12,125 bases of DNA, taken from NCBI GenBank assembly GCA_003565575.1, contig PXBV01000306.1:1-12125 (forward strand). Reading direction: 5' to 3'. The DNA is from Psychroflexus sp. GTDB lineage: Bacteria; Bacteroidota; Bacteroidia; Flavobacteriales; Flavobacteriaceae. The notes beneath the pieces were generated by a model that did not search any database, was not told where the DNA came from, and was given only the letters and a program-made list of their open reading frames with translations. Positions 1-7,140 of this stretch are shown here, in pieces (the stretch's first letter is position 1; every line of letters begins with the position of its first letter). A program made the position numbers and the translations under genes.

Positions 1-15
1 TAATGTTTAAAAATG

Positions 16-24
16 TAATTTTGC
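16..24 (+). promoter_or_regulatory. Bacteroidota -7 promoter element for the FISUMP gene
   Basis: The sequence TAATTTTGC matches the Bacteroidota sigma-A -7 consensus TAnnTTTG exactly, including the frequent trailing C. It lies 20 nt before the ATG at 45, so transcription would start near 29-31 with a leader of about 15 nt. The matching -33 TTG would fall before base 1 and cannot be inspected. Confidence 0.55.
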
Positions 25-44
25 TATATTAAATCATAAAAATT

Positions 45-1178
45 ATGAAACATAGATTTTACATTTTATTACTCATTATCCTAAGTGTAAGTACTGCCAT
101 AGCCCAAGTAGGGATTGGCACCACCACCCCAGATGACTCGGCAATTTTAGATGTTGAAAGCAGTAACAAAGGCTTTTTACCGCCGCGGATGAGTACTTCA
201 GAACGGGATAATTTGCTAAATCCACCAGAAGGACTGGTTATATATAACACGGATAACATTGAGCTTGAATTTGCAAGTGACGGCGAATGGGTTAATTTGT
301 CTACCAATGATAGAACACCCTTTAGTACAAGTGGTAGTGAGCCAACTTCTGGTGATAATGTAGGCATTGGTACAACCACCCCTAGCCCTTATGCGTTATT
401 GGAAGTTATGTCAACTGAAAAAGGCTTCCTTCCTCCGCGTATGGATACAAGCCAAAGAGATGGCATTAGCAACCCTGCAGAAGGATTGACTATTTACAAT
501 ACAGACAAAAATTGTATACAAAGTTTTAAAGGTTTCGGTTGGAGAAACCATTGTACACCAATAGGCCCAACCGATGTTTATAATCCAGAAACAGGGCAAG
601 TATGGATGGATAGAAACTTAGGTGCAAGTCAAGTAGCAACAGCTTTTAATGACAATAATAGCTTCGGTGGTCGCTATCAATGGGGTAGATCTACTGATGG
701 ACACCAAATTAGAAACTCCACAAGATATAATGATGAAGCGACAGGGGTTGGTGTGGCTAATTTTGATAATGATCCATCTAATCCTTGGTTTGGATTGTTC
801 ATTACACGTGATAGTGGCCAAAATAACTGGGTAGACCCAAGTATTACTAATGTAGGTGATTTGTGGCAAGGTGTTAACGGCATTAACAACCCATGCCCAA
901 ATGGATACCGAATACCTACATTACAGGAATGGACAAATGAAATAAATACTTGGACTACTGAAAACAGAGCAGGTGCATATGGGTCAGTCCTTAAGTTACC
1001 AGTAGGAGGTTTAAGAGGTAGAAGAGATGATAGCTTTGCCGATGGAAATAATGGCTTTTATTGGACAAGTACAACCAGTGGTAACAATACCAGTAGGATT
1101 CGAATCACACCCTCTGCAGTCAACATTGCCTCATCAGATCGTGCTAATGGTTATGCAGTCCGTTGTATTAAGGATTAG
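45..1178 (+). CDS. Secreted protein with two tail-fibre-like repeats and a FISUMP domain
   Basis: This encodes a 377-residue exported protein. Residues 1-20 form a signal peptide ending A-I-A before QVGIG. Two diverged repeats follow, at about 22-85 and 106-170. Each begins VGIGTTTP and continues with a K-GFLPPRM segment and an EGL-IYNTD segment, the pattern of the tail-fibre-like repeats common in flavobacterial surface proteins. Residues 176-375 match the FISUMP (Fibrobacter succinogenes major paralogous) domain: GQVWMDRNLGA (184-194), GGRYQWGR (208-215), NPCPNGYRIPT (282-292), FYWTSTT (338-344) and the terminal GYAVRCIKD. No type IX sorting domain or membrane anchor follows, so it is probably periplasmic, secreted or attached by its fold. 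Its function is unknown; a surface-binding role is inference from the repeats. The two repeats differ greatly at DNA level, so the duplication is old. The ATG at 45 is supported by the signal peptide and the -7 element just upstream. Confidence 0.88.
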   Translation: MKHRFYILLLIILSVSTAIAQVGIGTTTPDDSAILDVESSNKGFLPPRMSTSERDNLLNPPEGLVIYNTDNIELEFASDGEWVNLSTNDRTPFSTSGSEPTSGDNVGIGTTTPSPYALLEVMSTEKGFLPPRMDTSQRDGISNPAEGLTIYNTDKNCIQSFKGFGWRNHCTPIGPTDVYNPETGQVWMDRNLGASQVATAFNDNNSFGGRYQWGRSTDGHQIRNSTRYNDEATGVGVANFDNDPSNPWFGLFITRDSGQNNWVDPSITNVGDLWQGVNGINNPCPNGYRIPTLQEWTNEINTWTTENRAGAYGSVLKLPVGGLRGRRDDSFADGNNGFYWTSTTSGNNTSRIRITPSAVNIASSDRANGYAVRCIKD

Positions 1179-1324
1179 GACGGTTTATAGTTAATTTAAT
1201 AGAAAAACAGTGATAGTCATCTTGCCTGTTGTTCTTTTTATTAATTTTTAATTTACTCTTGAGTTGATAATGATATGGCAAAGGACTATTCATCATCACA
1301 TTAGTTAATTCAACTAAACTTAAG

Positions 1325-1332
1325 TACTTTTG
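1325..1332 (+). promoter_or_regulatory. -7 promoter element for the ABC-F gene
   Basis: TACTTTTG, followed by C, fits TAnnTTTG exactly. It ends 14 nt before the TTG start codon at 1347, so the predicted transcript start (about 1337-1340) leaves a leader of only about 7-10 nt. The -33 region is weak: only TTA at 1301-1303, 21 nt upstream, is near the expected place. Confidence 0.55.
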
Positions 1333-1346
1333 CAAAAACTATTGCA

Positions 1347-3218
1347 TTGAATTATCTTTCAGTTGAAGAGGTTTCAAAATCATTTGGAACACTCGAGCTT
1401 TTTGAAAACCTGTCGTTTGGCATAAGCCAAGGTCAAAAAATAGCACTTATTGCCAAAAACGGAACTGGCAAAACTACCTTACTAGACATTATAGCTGGAA
1501 AAGAAGCTCCAGACAGCGGGCAGGTGGTCTACAGAAAAGGCGTGAAAGTTGGCTTTTTACCCCAAGAACCCGATTTGGAACCGACTTTGAATATTGAAGA
1601 AACCATTCTTTCTTCAGATAATGAAATTCTTACAATCATCAATGCTTACGAAAAAGCATTACAAAACACAGATGATGCCGAAGCCTACCAAAAAGCTTTC
1701 GACCAAATGGAAGCTAAGCAAGCATGGGATTTTGAAACAACTTATCGTCAAATCCTCTCCAAACTAAAACTTGATGACTTATCCAAAAAAGTGGGCGATC
1801 TTTCTGGTGGGCAGAAAAAAAGACTTGCGCTTGCCAATCTTCTTCTTGGAAAACCCGATTTGCTGATTCTTGATGAACCTACAAACCACCTGGATCTTGA
1901 AATGATAGAGTGGCTGGAAGAATTCCTGAAAAGCGAAAACCTTACTTTATTTATGGTCACTCACGACCGGTATTTTCTAGATAGAGTCTGTAACCACATC
2001 ATCGAGCTTGAAGACAAAACTTTGTATAATTACAAAGGAAATTACAGTTATTATGTAGAAAAGCGCGCTGAGCGAATTGAGGTAGAACAAACGACAACCG
2101 CCAAAGCCAAACAACTTTATAAAAAAGAGCTTGACTGGATGAGACGCCAGCCAAAGGCGAGAACGACTAAGTCTAAATCTAGAATTGAAAGTTTTGGGGA
2201 CATCAAAGACAGAGCAAGTAAACGCCGCAGCGACCATAAAGTTGAATTGGAAATCAATATGGAACGTTTAGGGTCCAAAGTTCTGGAAATGCACCACGTT
2301 TCTAAAGGTTTTGAAGATAATTACCTGTTTCAAGATTTTAATTACATTTTTAAGAAAAATGAACGCATAGGCATCATTGGAAAAAACGGCACTGGTAAAT
2401 CTACGTTTCTGAATGTATTGACCGGCGGTTTAGAACCAGATAAAGGCAAGGTGGTGCATGGCGAAACTTTGAAAATTGGCTACTACACTCAAGGCGGAAT
2501 CCAAGCTAAAGAAGGTCAAAAAGTAATTGAAGTCATCAAAGATTATGGAGACTATATTCCATTATCTAAAGGACGACAAATTTCAGCTTCACAGTTATTA
2601 GAAAAGTTTTTATTTGACCGTAAAAAGCAATACGACTTTGTAGAAAAGCTAAGCGGTGGCGAAAAGAAACGTTTATATTTATGTACTGTATTGATTCAAA
2701 ACCCCAACTTCTTAATTCTGGATGAACCTACCAACGACCTTGATATCGTCACGTTGAATGTTCTTGAAAATTTCCTTTTGGACTTCCCAGGCTGTCTTAT
2801 TGTGGTAAGTCACGACAGGTACTTTATGGATAAAATTGTAGATCACTTATTTGTGTTTGGAGAAGGAAAAATCACAGATTTCCCTGGTAATTATTCAGAT
2901 TACAGAGATTTGAAAGCCATGGAATTGGAGGCTAAATATGAAGAAAGTAGCCAAACTTCATCTGAGTCTGCCAGTAAACCAAAACAAAATACAGATCCTA
3001 AAAGTAAACTCAGTTTCAACGAGCAAAAGACTTACAAAAAGTTGGAAAAGGAAATCAATACGTTGGAAAAGAAAAAGGAAAAACTAGAAGCAGAATTTCT
3101 TAAAGATCTGAATCCTGATGAAATAAAAGAAAAAACCATAGAGCTTCAAAAACTCCAAACCGAACTGGAAGACAAAACCGAGCAGTGGTTTGAGTTGTCT
3201 ATGAAATTGGAAGCCTAA
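1347..3218 (+). CDS. uup: ABC-F family ATPase, Uup type
   Basis: This is a 623-residue soluble protein with two ABC ATPase domains and no membrane segments, as in ABC-F proteins, which bind the ribosome and act on stalled or initiating complexes. Domain 1 has a Walker A variant AKNGTGKT (36-43), signature LSGGQ (152-156), Walker B LLILDEP (172-178) and switch His206. A basic linker (about 235-300) corresponds to the tRNA-interaction motif region. Domain 2 has GKNGTGKS (345-352), LSGGE (435-439), FLILDEP (455-461) and His489. Residues 555-623 form a Lys/Glu-rich coiled coil like the C-terminal domain of Uup, which separates it from EttA. The length is close to E. coli Uup (about 635). The start is a TTG: it yields MNYLSVEEVSKSFG, the usual beginning for this family, and no ATG lies nearby. 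It is monocistronic and convergent with the GreA-like gene, 23 nt away. The first Walker A residue is Ala instead of Gly, so the loop deviates slightly from consensus. A resistance role is not indicated. Confidence 0.92.
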   Translation: MNYLSVEEVSKSFGTLELFENLSFGISQGQKIALIAKNGTGKTTLLDIIAGKEAPDSGQVVYRKGVKVGFLPQEPDLEPTLNIEETILSSDNEILTIINAYEKALQNTDDAEAYQKAFDQMEAKQAWDFETTYRQILSKLKLDDLSKKVGDLSGGQKKRLALANLLLGKPDLLILDEPTNHLDLEMIEWLEEFLKSENLTLFMVTHDRYFLDRVCNHIIELEDKTLYNYKGNYSYYVEKRAERIEVEQTTTAKAKQLYKKELDWMRRQPKARTTKSKSRIESFGDIKDRASKRRSDHKVELEINMERLGSKVLEMHHVSKGFEDNYLFQDFNYIFKKNERIGIIGKNGTGKSTFLNVLTGGLEPDKGKVVHGETLKIGYYTQGGIQAKEGQKVIEVIKDYGDYIPLSKGRQISASQLLEKFLFDRKKQYDFVEKLSGGEKKRLYLCTVLIQNPNFLILDEPTNDLDIVTLNVLENFLLDFPGCLIVVSHDRYFMDKIVDHLFVFGEGKITDFPGNYSDYRDLKAMELEAKYEESSQTSSESASKPKQNTDPKSKLSFNEQKTYKKLEKEINTLEKKKEKLEAEFLKDLNPDEIKEKTIELQKLQTELEDKTEQWFELSMKLEA

Positions 3219-3241
3219 ATTTATCCATAAGTAGTTTCAAC

Positions 3242-3694
3242 TTAAACAATAGTCTTTATGGTAAAGCTATTCCCGTTAAAAGTGATAGTGTCTTCAACTG
3301 TTTTTCCCATCAACAGCATCCCGATAGGTGTTTGTGAGGAAATGGCGTAAGCGCTGAAACCTTCTAGTTGAATGAGCCCTAAACTAACGCTTAGAAAATA
3401 GTTAGCATTAGAAGTGTAAACTAAGCTCCCCATCCTTATTTGAGATGAATTGTGATCCAGCTCTATTCTAGAAAGTGCCTCTTTTAAGTTTTCAATTTCT
3501 GCCAATTGACGGCCTGCTTTTTCGCGTTCCAATTGTAGCATTGCCCTACCCGTTTCGTACTTATCTCCAGCACTGCTCTTGGTTTCTGAACGCAAATTTT
3601 CCTCTATGTCTAAAATTTGCTTGTCAACGGTTTGTTTACGCTTATCTATAAGGTTAACGCACTGCTGGTATAAAAGGGACTTGACGTTCTTCAT
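3242..3694 (-). CDS. GreA/GreB-like transcription factor, short form
   Basis: This encodes a 150-residue cytoplasmic protein. Residues 1-80 are charged and helical and should form an antiparallel coiled coil. The hairpin-tip region SSAGDKYETG (40-49) has Asp44 and Glu47 with the D-x-x-E spacing of the catalytic acidic pair in GreA (DLKE). Residues 87-150 resemble the Gre C-terminal FKBP-like domain: the stretch QTPIGMLLMGKTVEDTI (121-137) parallels the GreA segment with 'SPIARGLIGKEEDDV'. GreA and GreB enter the RNA polymerase secondary channel and trigger transcript cleavage in backtracked complexes, so the same role is inferred here. The protein is slightly shorter than GreA (about 158). 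I recall close relatives in Flavobacteriaceae being labelled '3-oxoacyl-ACP synthase' in databases; nothing in the sequence supports a ketosynthase. The gene has its own promoter at 3785-3814 and converges on the ABC-F gene. Confidence 0.75.
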   Translation of the reverse strand: MKNVKSLLYQQCVNLIDKRKQTVDKQILDIEENLRSETKSSAGDKYETGRAMLQLEREKAGRQLAEIENLKEALSRIELDHNSSQIRMGSLVYTSNANYFLSVSLGLIQLEGFSAYAISSQTPIGMLLMGKTVEDTITFNGNSFTIKTIV

Positions 3695-3784
3695 CTCACT
3701 TCAAAAATCGATAAAATTTTCGATCTCTAAGCACAACTTTTCACATTTTCGATTTTATGGTACAGCTTCATGTTCAATTTATTA

Positions 3785-3814
3785 CAAACTTACCAAAGTA
3801 GGTTGTCGACTCAA
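3785..3814 (-). promoter_or_regulatory. Promoter for the GreA-like gene (TTG-N19-TAAGTTTG)
   Basis: Read on the minus strand, TTG (3814-3812) is followed after exactly 19 nt by TAAGTTTG (3792-3785). This is the Bacteroidota housekeeping promoter form TTG-N19-TAnnTTTG with no mismatch. Transcription should begin near 3778, giving a leader of about 84 nt before the ATG at 3694. It lies downstream of the stop codon of the peptide transporter ATPase, so the GreA-like gene need not depend on that operon. Confidence 0.65.
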
Positions 3815-3854
3815 GTAGGGCTAAGTGTTTGTTGATTTAGTCAATCTCAACCTC

Positions 3855-5513
3855 TCAAATTCCTTTAGGAATTGCTTCAATCAATTGACGGGTGTATTCT
3901 TTCTGAGGTTGGGCATACACAACATCGGCATCGCCGTGTTCAACAATTTTGCCCTGATGCATGACCAGAAGTTGGTCTGCCATATATTTGACCACAGCCA
4001 AATCATGAGAAATAAAAATGTACGTAAACCCAAAGTCTGCTTTGAGTTCATTGAGTAAATTTAGGACTTGCGCCTGAACAGAAATGTCCAGCGCCGATAC
4101 CGACTCGTCACAAATAATCAACTTGGGCTCTACCGCAATGGTTCTGGCAATACCAATGCGTTGACGCTGTCCACCGCTAAACTGATGTGGGTACCTATTG
4201 AAATGCGCTTCAGACAAACCAACACGTTGCAGTAGTTGAATAGCTTTTTCTCGCCTAGATCCAACATTACCATATAAACTGTGAACCTTCATAGGCTCCA
4301 TAATAGCGTTACCTACAGAAAGACGCGGGTTTAAGCTAGAAAACGGATCTTGAAAAATCAATTGTATGTCCTTCCGTAAAAGTCTCAAGGCTTCCCCTTG
4401 CAGCCCAATGATGGATTTGCCTTGGTATAAAATATCACCTTCTGTTAGGTCATCCAGCCTTAAAATAGCATTACCCAAGGTAGATTTTCCACAGCCAGAT
4501 TCGCCCACCAATCCGAGAGTTTCGCCTTCAAAAATCTTGAAACTCACATCATCCACTGCATTTACTTTTTCAGCTTTCTGAAACCAACCTGCATTGGAAA
4601 TGAAGGTTTTCTTGATGTTTTTTACTTCAAGCAAAGGAGGCTTGGAGTAAATCAATTTATGTCGATTCTGTCTTTCTTCTGAAGTTTCTAGTCTTGAGTT
4701 TGAAATGTCTTCCATGTAATCATTAACTGTTGGTAAAGTTTTAAGCCTATGATTGGTGGAAGGTTTGGAGGCTAAAAGTGCTTTGGTGTAAGGATGCTTA
4801 GCATTTTTAAAAATGCTTGCTACATCGTTTTGCTCAACTATCTCACCTTGATACATCACGGCCACACGATCTGCAACTTCAGAAACTAAGGCCAAATCAT
4901 GAGAAATGAAAATGATACTCATCTCCGTTTCTTGTTGTAATGACTTAAGCAATTTCAAAATTTCTTTTTGAACGGTTACATCAAGTGCTGTAGTAGGCTC
5001 ATCGGCAATGAGAATTTTGGGTTTGCAAGCAATGGCCATGGCTATCATTACCCGTTGTTTTTGTCCTCCACTAATTTGGTGAGGGTAGCTTTTGAAAATA
5101 GCTTCGGGTCTAGGTAGTTTTACTTTTTTAAATAAGCTCAAGACTTCTTGTTTCACCTCTTTTCTAGATAAATTTTTATGCTGAATGAGAACTTCCTCCA
5201 CTTGCTTACCGCAACGCATTGAAGGATTGAGTGAACTCATAGGCTCTTGAAAAATCATAGAAATGAGGTTTCCACGAATATTTTGAAACTGATCTTCTGT
5301 GAGCTTGATGAGTTCTCTATCCTGAAATTGGATGGAACCTGTTACTTTGGCCTTACGGTCGAGTAAACCTAAAATTGATAAAGTGGACACCGACTTTCCC
5401 GATCCCGACTCCCCTACAATACCAAGGATTTGGTTGGGCAACAAATCAAAACTAATGTTTTTGATGACATGTTCATTACCAAAATAAATATTGAGGTCTT
5501 TAAGATTGAGCAT
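3855..5513 (-). CDS. Fused two-domain peptide ABC transporter ATP-binding protein (Opp/Dpp type)
   Basis: This 552-residue protein carries two complete ATPase domains of the oligopeptide/dipeptide importer family, equivalent to OppD and OppF (or DppD and DppF) in one chain, as in YejF/GsiA. Domain 1 has Walker A GESGSGKS (34-41), signature ISGGQ (147-151), Walker B ILIADEP (167-173) and switch His205. The family-typical PYTKALL follows at 241-247. Domain 2 has GESGCGKS (337-344), FSGGQ (445-449), LIICDES (465-471, Ser in place of the usual Pro) and His503, then EYTRQLIEAIP (539-549). The protein would sit on the cytoplasmic face of the inner membrane and drive uptake through partner permeases and a substrate-binding protein. 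None of these is in the window. The Cys cluster seen in the C-terminal region of some Opp/Dpp ATPases is absent. It overlaps the upstream exonuclease gene by one base (TAATG), implying co-transcription. The substrate cannot be read from the sequence. Confidence 0.92.
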   Translation of the reverse strand: MLNLKDLNIYFGNEHVIKNISFDLLPNQILGIVGESGSGKSVSTLSILGLLDRKAKVTGSIQFQDRELIKLTEDQFQNIRGNLISMIFQEPMSSLNPSMRCGKQVEEVLIQHKNLSRKEVKQEVLSLFKKVKLPRPEAIFKSYPHQISGGQKQRVMIAMAIACKPKILIADEPTTALDVTVQKEILKLLKSLQQETEMSIIFISHDLALVSEVADRVAVMYQGEIVEQNDVASIFKNAKHPYTKALLASKPSTNHRLKTLPTVNDYMEDISNSRLETSEERQNRHKLIYSKPPLLEVKNIKKTFISNAGWFQKAEKVNAVDDVSFKIFEGETLGLVGESGCGKSTLGNAILRLDDLTEGDILYQGKSIIGLQGEALRLLRKDIQLIFQDPFSSLNPRLSVGNAIMEPMKVHSLYGNVGSRREKAIQLLQRVGLSEAHFNRYPHQFSGGQRQRIGIARTIAVEPKLIICDESVSALDISVQAQVLNLLNELKADFGFTYIFISHDLAVVKYMADQLLVMHQGKIVEHGDADVVYAQPQKEYTRQLIEAIPKGI

Positions 5514-6226
5514 TACACAGAAATTAATTCATGGTCTTCTAGCAGGTCTTCTTGACGTAATTTTAAAACTAACTGAGCCACCGCAATAACGTCTTTTTCG
5601 CAGTAGGTAACAATCCTATCGATATCTTTTTCGTTATAAAACACATCTCTCACTTGGCTACCGTCAATATCGTCTTTTGGAGAGGGAATGTTGAATAACT
5701 CGGTAAGTAACTTTAAAGAGGTGTAGTGCTTATAATCCCCAAATTTCCATAATTCTAAAGTGTCCAAGTGTGGAATTTCCCATGGTTTTTTACCAAAGAG
5801 TTGCAGTTGTTCTGGAAGTGATATGCCATGGATTAACATGCGTCTGGCAATATAGGGAAAATCAAATTCCTTGGCGTTATGTCCACAAATGAGGTGTTGA
5901 GGCTGACTAAAGTAGTCTTCAACTAACAGTTTGAAGCGTTTCAATAAATCAACTTCTTCACCAAAGAAACTGGTGGTTCTAAATGTTCTTTCGTTCCCTT
6001 TAAAATTGAAATAGCCTACAGATATGCATACAATTTTTCCAAATTCTGCCCAGATGCCAGCGCGATCATAGAATTCTTCTGCTGTATACTCATCTTTGCG
6101 TTGGTATTGGGTCTTGTCTGTAAAGAGTTTTTGCTTGATAGGAGACAGCTCTTTATAAGTTTCAAATTCTGGAACGGTTTCAATATCCAAAAAAAGGATG
6201 TTTTCTAAATGGAGTCTGTGCAGCAT
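5513..6226 (-). CDS. DEDDy 3'-5' exonuclease related to the family B polymerase proofreading domain
   Basis: This 237-residue cytoplasmic protein resembles the stand-alone 'PolB exonuclease-like' family (DNA_pol_B_exo2). ExoI is FLDIETVPE with Asp14 and Glu16. ExoII is GHNAKEFDFPYIARR (115-129), with the N-x-x-x-F-D core and Asp122. ExoIII is YCEKD (208-212), the Y-x-x-x-D form that makes it DEDDy, with Asp212 as the fourth acid. All four metal-binding acids are present, so an active 3'-5' nuclease on DNA or RNA is expected; the in vivo substrate is unknown. No polymerase domain is attached. The stop codon shares one base with the ATG of the peptide transporter ATPase (TAATG at 5515-5511, minus strand), suggesting translational coupling even though the two functions seem unrelated. 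No good TAnnTTTG promoter is visible in the 280 nt upstream. Confidence 0.85.
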   Translation of the reverse strand: MLHRLHLENILFLDIETVPEFETYKELSPIKQKLFTDKTQYQRKDEYTAEEFYDRAGIWAEFGKIVCISVGYFNFKGNERTFRTTSFFGEEVDLLKRFKLLVEDYFSQPQHLICGHNAKEFDFPYIARRMLIHGISLPEQLQLFGKKPWEIPHLDTLELWKFGDYKHYTSLKLLTELFNIPSPKDDIDGSQVRDVFYNEKDIDRIVTYCEKDVIAVAQLVLKLRQEDLLEDHELISV

Positions 6227-6506
6227 AATAAACGCTTTAGGCGCTTAAATTAAATAAAAACTATGACTTATTATAATTCTAATGCATACTTACCCAATGG
6301 GTTGTTGAATTAGTTTTAGATTATGCTTTCCCCTCCGTTTTCTTTTGTGTTATGGGCTTACTATATAAAGCAATTTTAAATTAACTTTTTTTATGTAGAT
6401 GTAATAATAAAATTATAAGAGTTAATTCAGTGAATGTTTTTAATATCATTAGTTTAAACATTGAGTGGAACAATTGTTGAGTGTACTTAAATTTAGTTGA
6501 CTTAGT

Positions 6507-6866
6507 ATGTTGATGAAAAGCCACTTTCAGTTTTATAGCACATCACTCACCTGCATTGCTTTGCTCATTTTTAACTTGATGACGGCACAGCAGGTGCTTT
6601 CTGTGGATTATGCAAGTCAAGCTGATGTGAAGGTCTTTGTGGTGGATTACGAAAGTAGAGCAGATTTGAATGTGTTTAAGGTTGAATATAGCAGTCAAGC
6701 AAAAGGTAATAAAGGATTGTGGTTTTTTTCTGCTTACGCAAGTCAAGCGCACAAGCGGTTATTTTTTGTAGACTATGAGAGTCAGGCAGATTTAACTATT
6801 TATTTTGTTCCTTACCAAAGTCAGGCAGGTTGGAGAAATTCTGCTAAAAAGAGCTTGATGTATTGA
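6507..6866 (+). CDS. Secreted DUF6150-type repeat protein
   Basis: This encodes a 119-residue exported protein of unknown function that matches what I know of DUF6150. Residues 1-27 form a signal peptide ending M-T-A before QQ. The rest is six tandem copies of a unit of about 13 residues with core V-[DE]-Y-x-S-[QR]-A-[DKHG]: VDYASQAD (33-40), VDYESRAD (46-53), VEYSSQAK (59-66), SAYASQAH (75-82), VDYESQAD (88-95) and VPYQSQAG (101-108). The alternation of short strands (VFVV, VFKV, LFFV, IYFV) with YxSQA turns suggests a small beta-solenoid or beta-ribbon; this is inference. The third and fourth units differ most, with an insertion of GNKG. ATG codons at 6507 and 6513 both fit; the second gives a more typical MKSHF signal start. 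The gene is isolated, divergent from the exonuclease gene and followed by the two-hairpin region. Confidence 0.75.
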   Translation: MLMKSHFQFYSTSLTCIALLIFNLMTAQQVLSVDYASQADVKVFVVDYESRADLNVFKVEYSSQAKGNKGLWFFSAYASQAHKRLFFVDYESQADLTIYFVPYQSQAGWRNSAKKSLMY

Positions 6867-6997
6867 TGGCGACTAGGGGTTTGATTTAGAAATACATCTT
6901 ATTATCAAATGAAATTTTTAGCTCATTATCTGATGTTCATCGTTTTCGTTCCGTCGTCTAAGCTGTTTAGTTGTCTTGCGTGAGGGATAGAAGTGAA

Positions 6998-7098
6998 AAG
7001 CCCATTTTACAAAAGTTGTTTAAAAACAGGGGCTAGCCAAGCGACCAACGGAAGCTATGGCAAGCCCTTATGTTTTTACAACTTTTGTAAAATGGCTT
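6998..7098. repeat. Long imperfect inverted repeat (hairpin 1)
   Basis: The arms 7002-7019 (starting CCATTTTACA) and 7078-7095 are perfectly complementary over 18 bp. With one bulged C the stem extends out to 6998 and 7098, for 22-23 bp. Further in, AAAAACA (7022-7028) pairs with TGTTTTT (7071-7077), GGGCT (7030-7034) with AGCCC (7063-7067), and GCC (7036-7038) with GGC (7059-7061). The terminal loop is about 20 nt. So about 100 nt fold on themselves with only small bulges. Confidence 0.9.
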
Positions 7099-7112
7099 GA
7101 AACGGATAGCCC

Positions 7113-7140
7113 GCCGCTCCCCACAGCTTTGGGGAGCGGC
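7113..7140. repeat. Perfect GC-rich stem-loop (hairpin 2)
   Basis: GCCGCTCCCC (7113-7122) and GGGGAGCGGC (7131-7140) form a perfect 10-bp stem with the 8-nt loop ACAGCTTT. It lies 26 nt beyond the UpxY stop codon in the direction of that gene's transcription and could protect or delimit the transcript's 3' end. No T-run follows on either strand. Confidence 0.88.

Noticed and set aside
1206..1236. Possible terminator after the FISUMP gene
   Set aside because: AACAG and CTGTT give only a 5-bp stem with a 15-nt loop before a T-rich stretch, too weak to call.
3220..3265. Possible bidirectional terminator between the ABC-F and GreA-like genes
   Set aside because: TTTATCCATAA and TTATGGTAAA can pair with one bulge, but the stem is AT-rich, the loop is 25 nt, it runs into the coding region of the GreA-like gene and no T-run follows.
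3704..3756. Repeated TTTTCGAT/AAAATCG words in the leader of the GreA-like gene
   Set aside because: Several alternative AT-rich pairings are possible and none is stable enough to claim a regulatory structure.
3858..3873. Palindrome AATTCCTTTAGGAATT at the end of the peptide transporter ATPase gene
   Set aside because: A 6-bp stem inside the last codons with no T-run after it; explained by the coding sequence.
6461..6495. Promoter for the DUF6150 gene
   Set aside because: TAAATTTA at 6488-6495 misses the final G of TAnnTTTG, and the nearest well-placed TTG is 24 nt away. Not strong enough to list.
7104..7110. GGATAGC as an ops-like pause element for the UpxY protein
   Set aside because: Resemblance to the E. 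coli ops core is short and it lies on the strand opposite to UpxY transcription.
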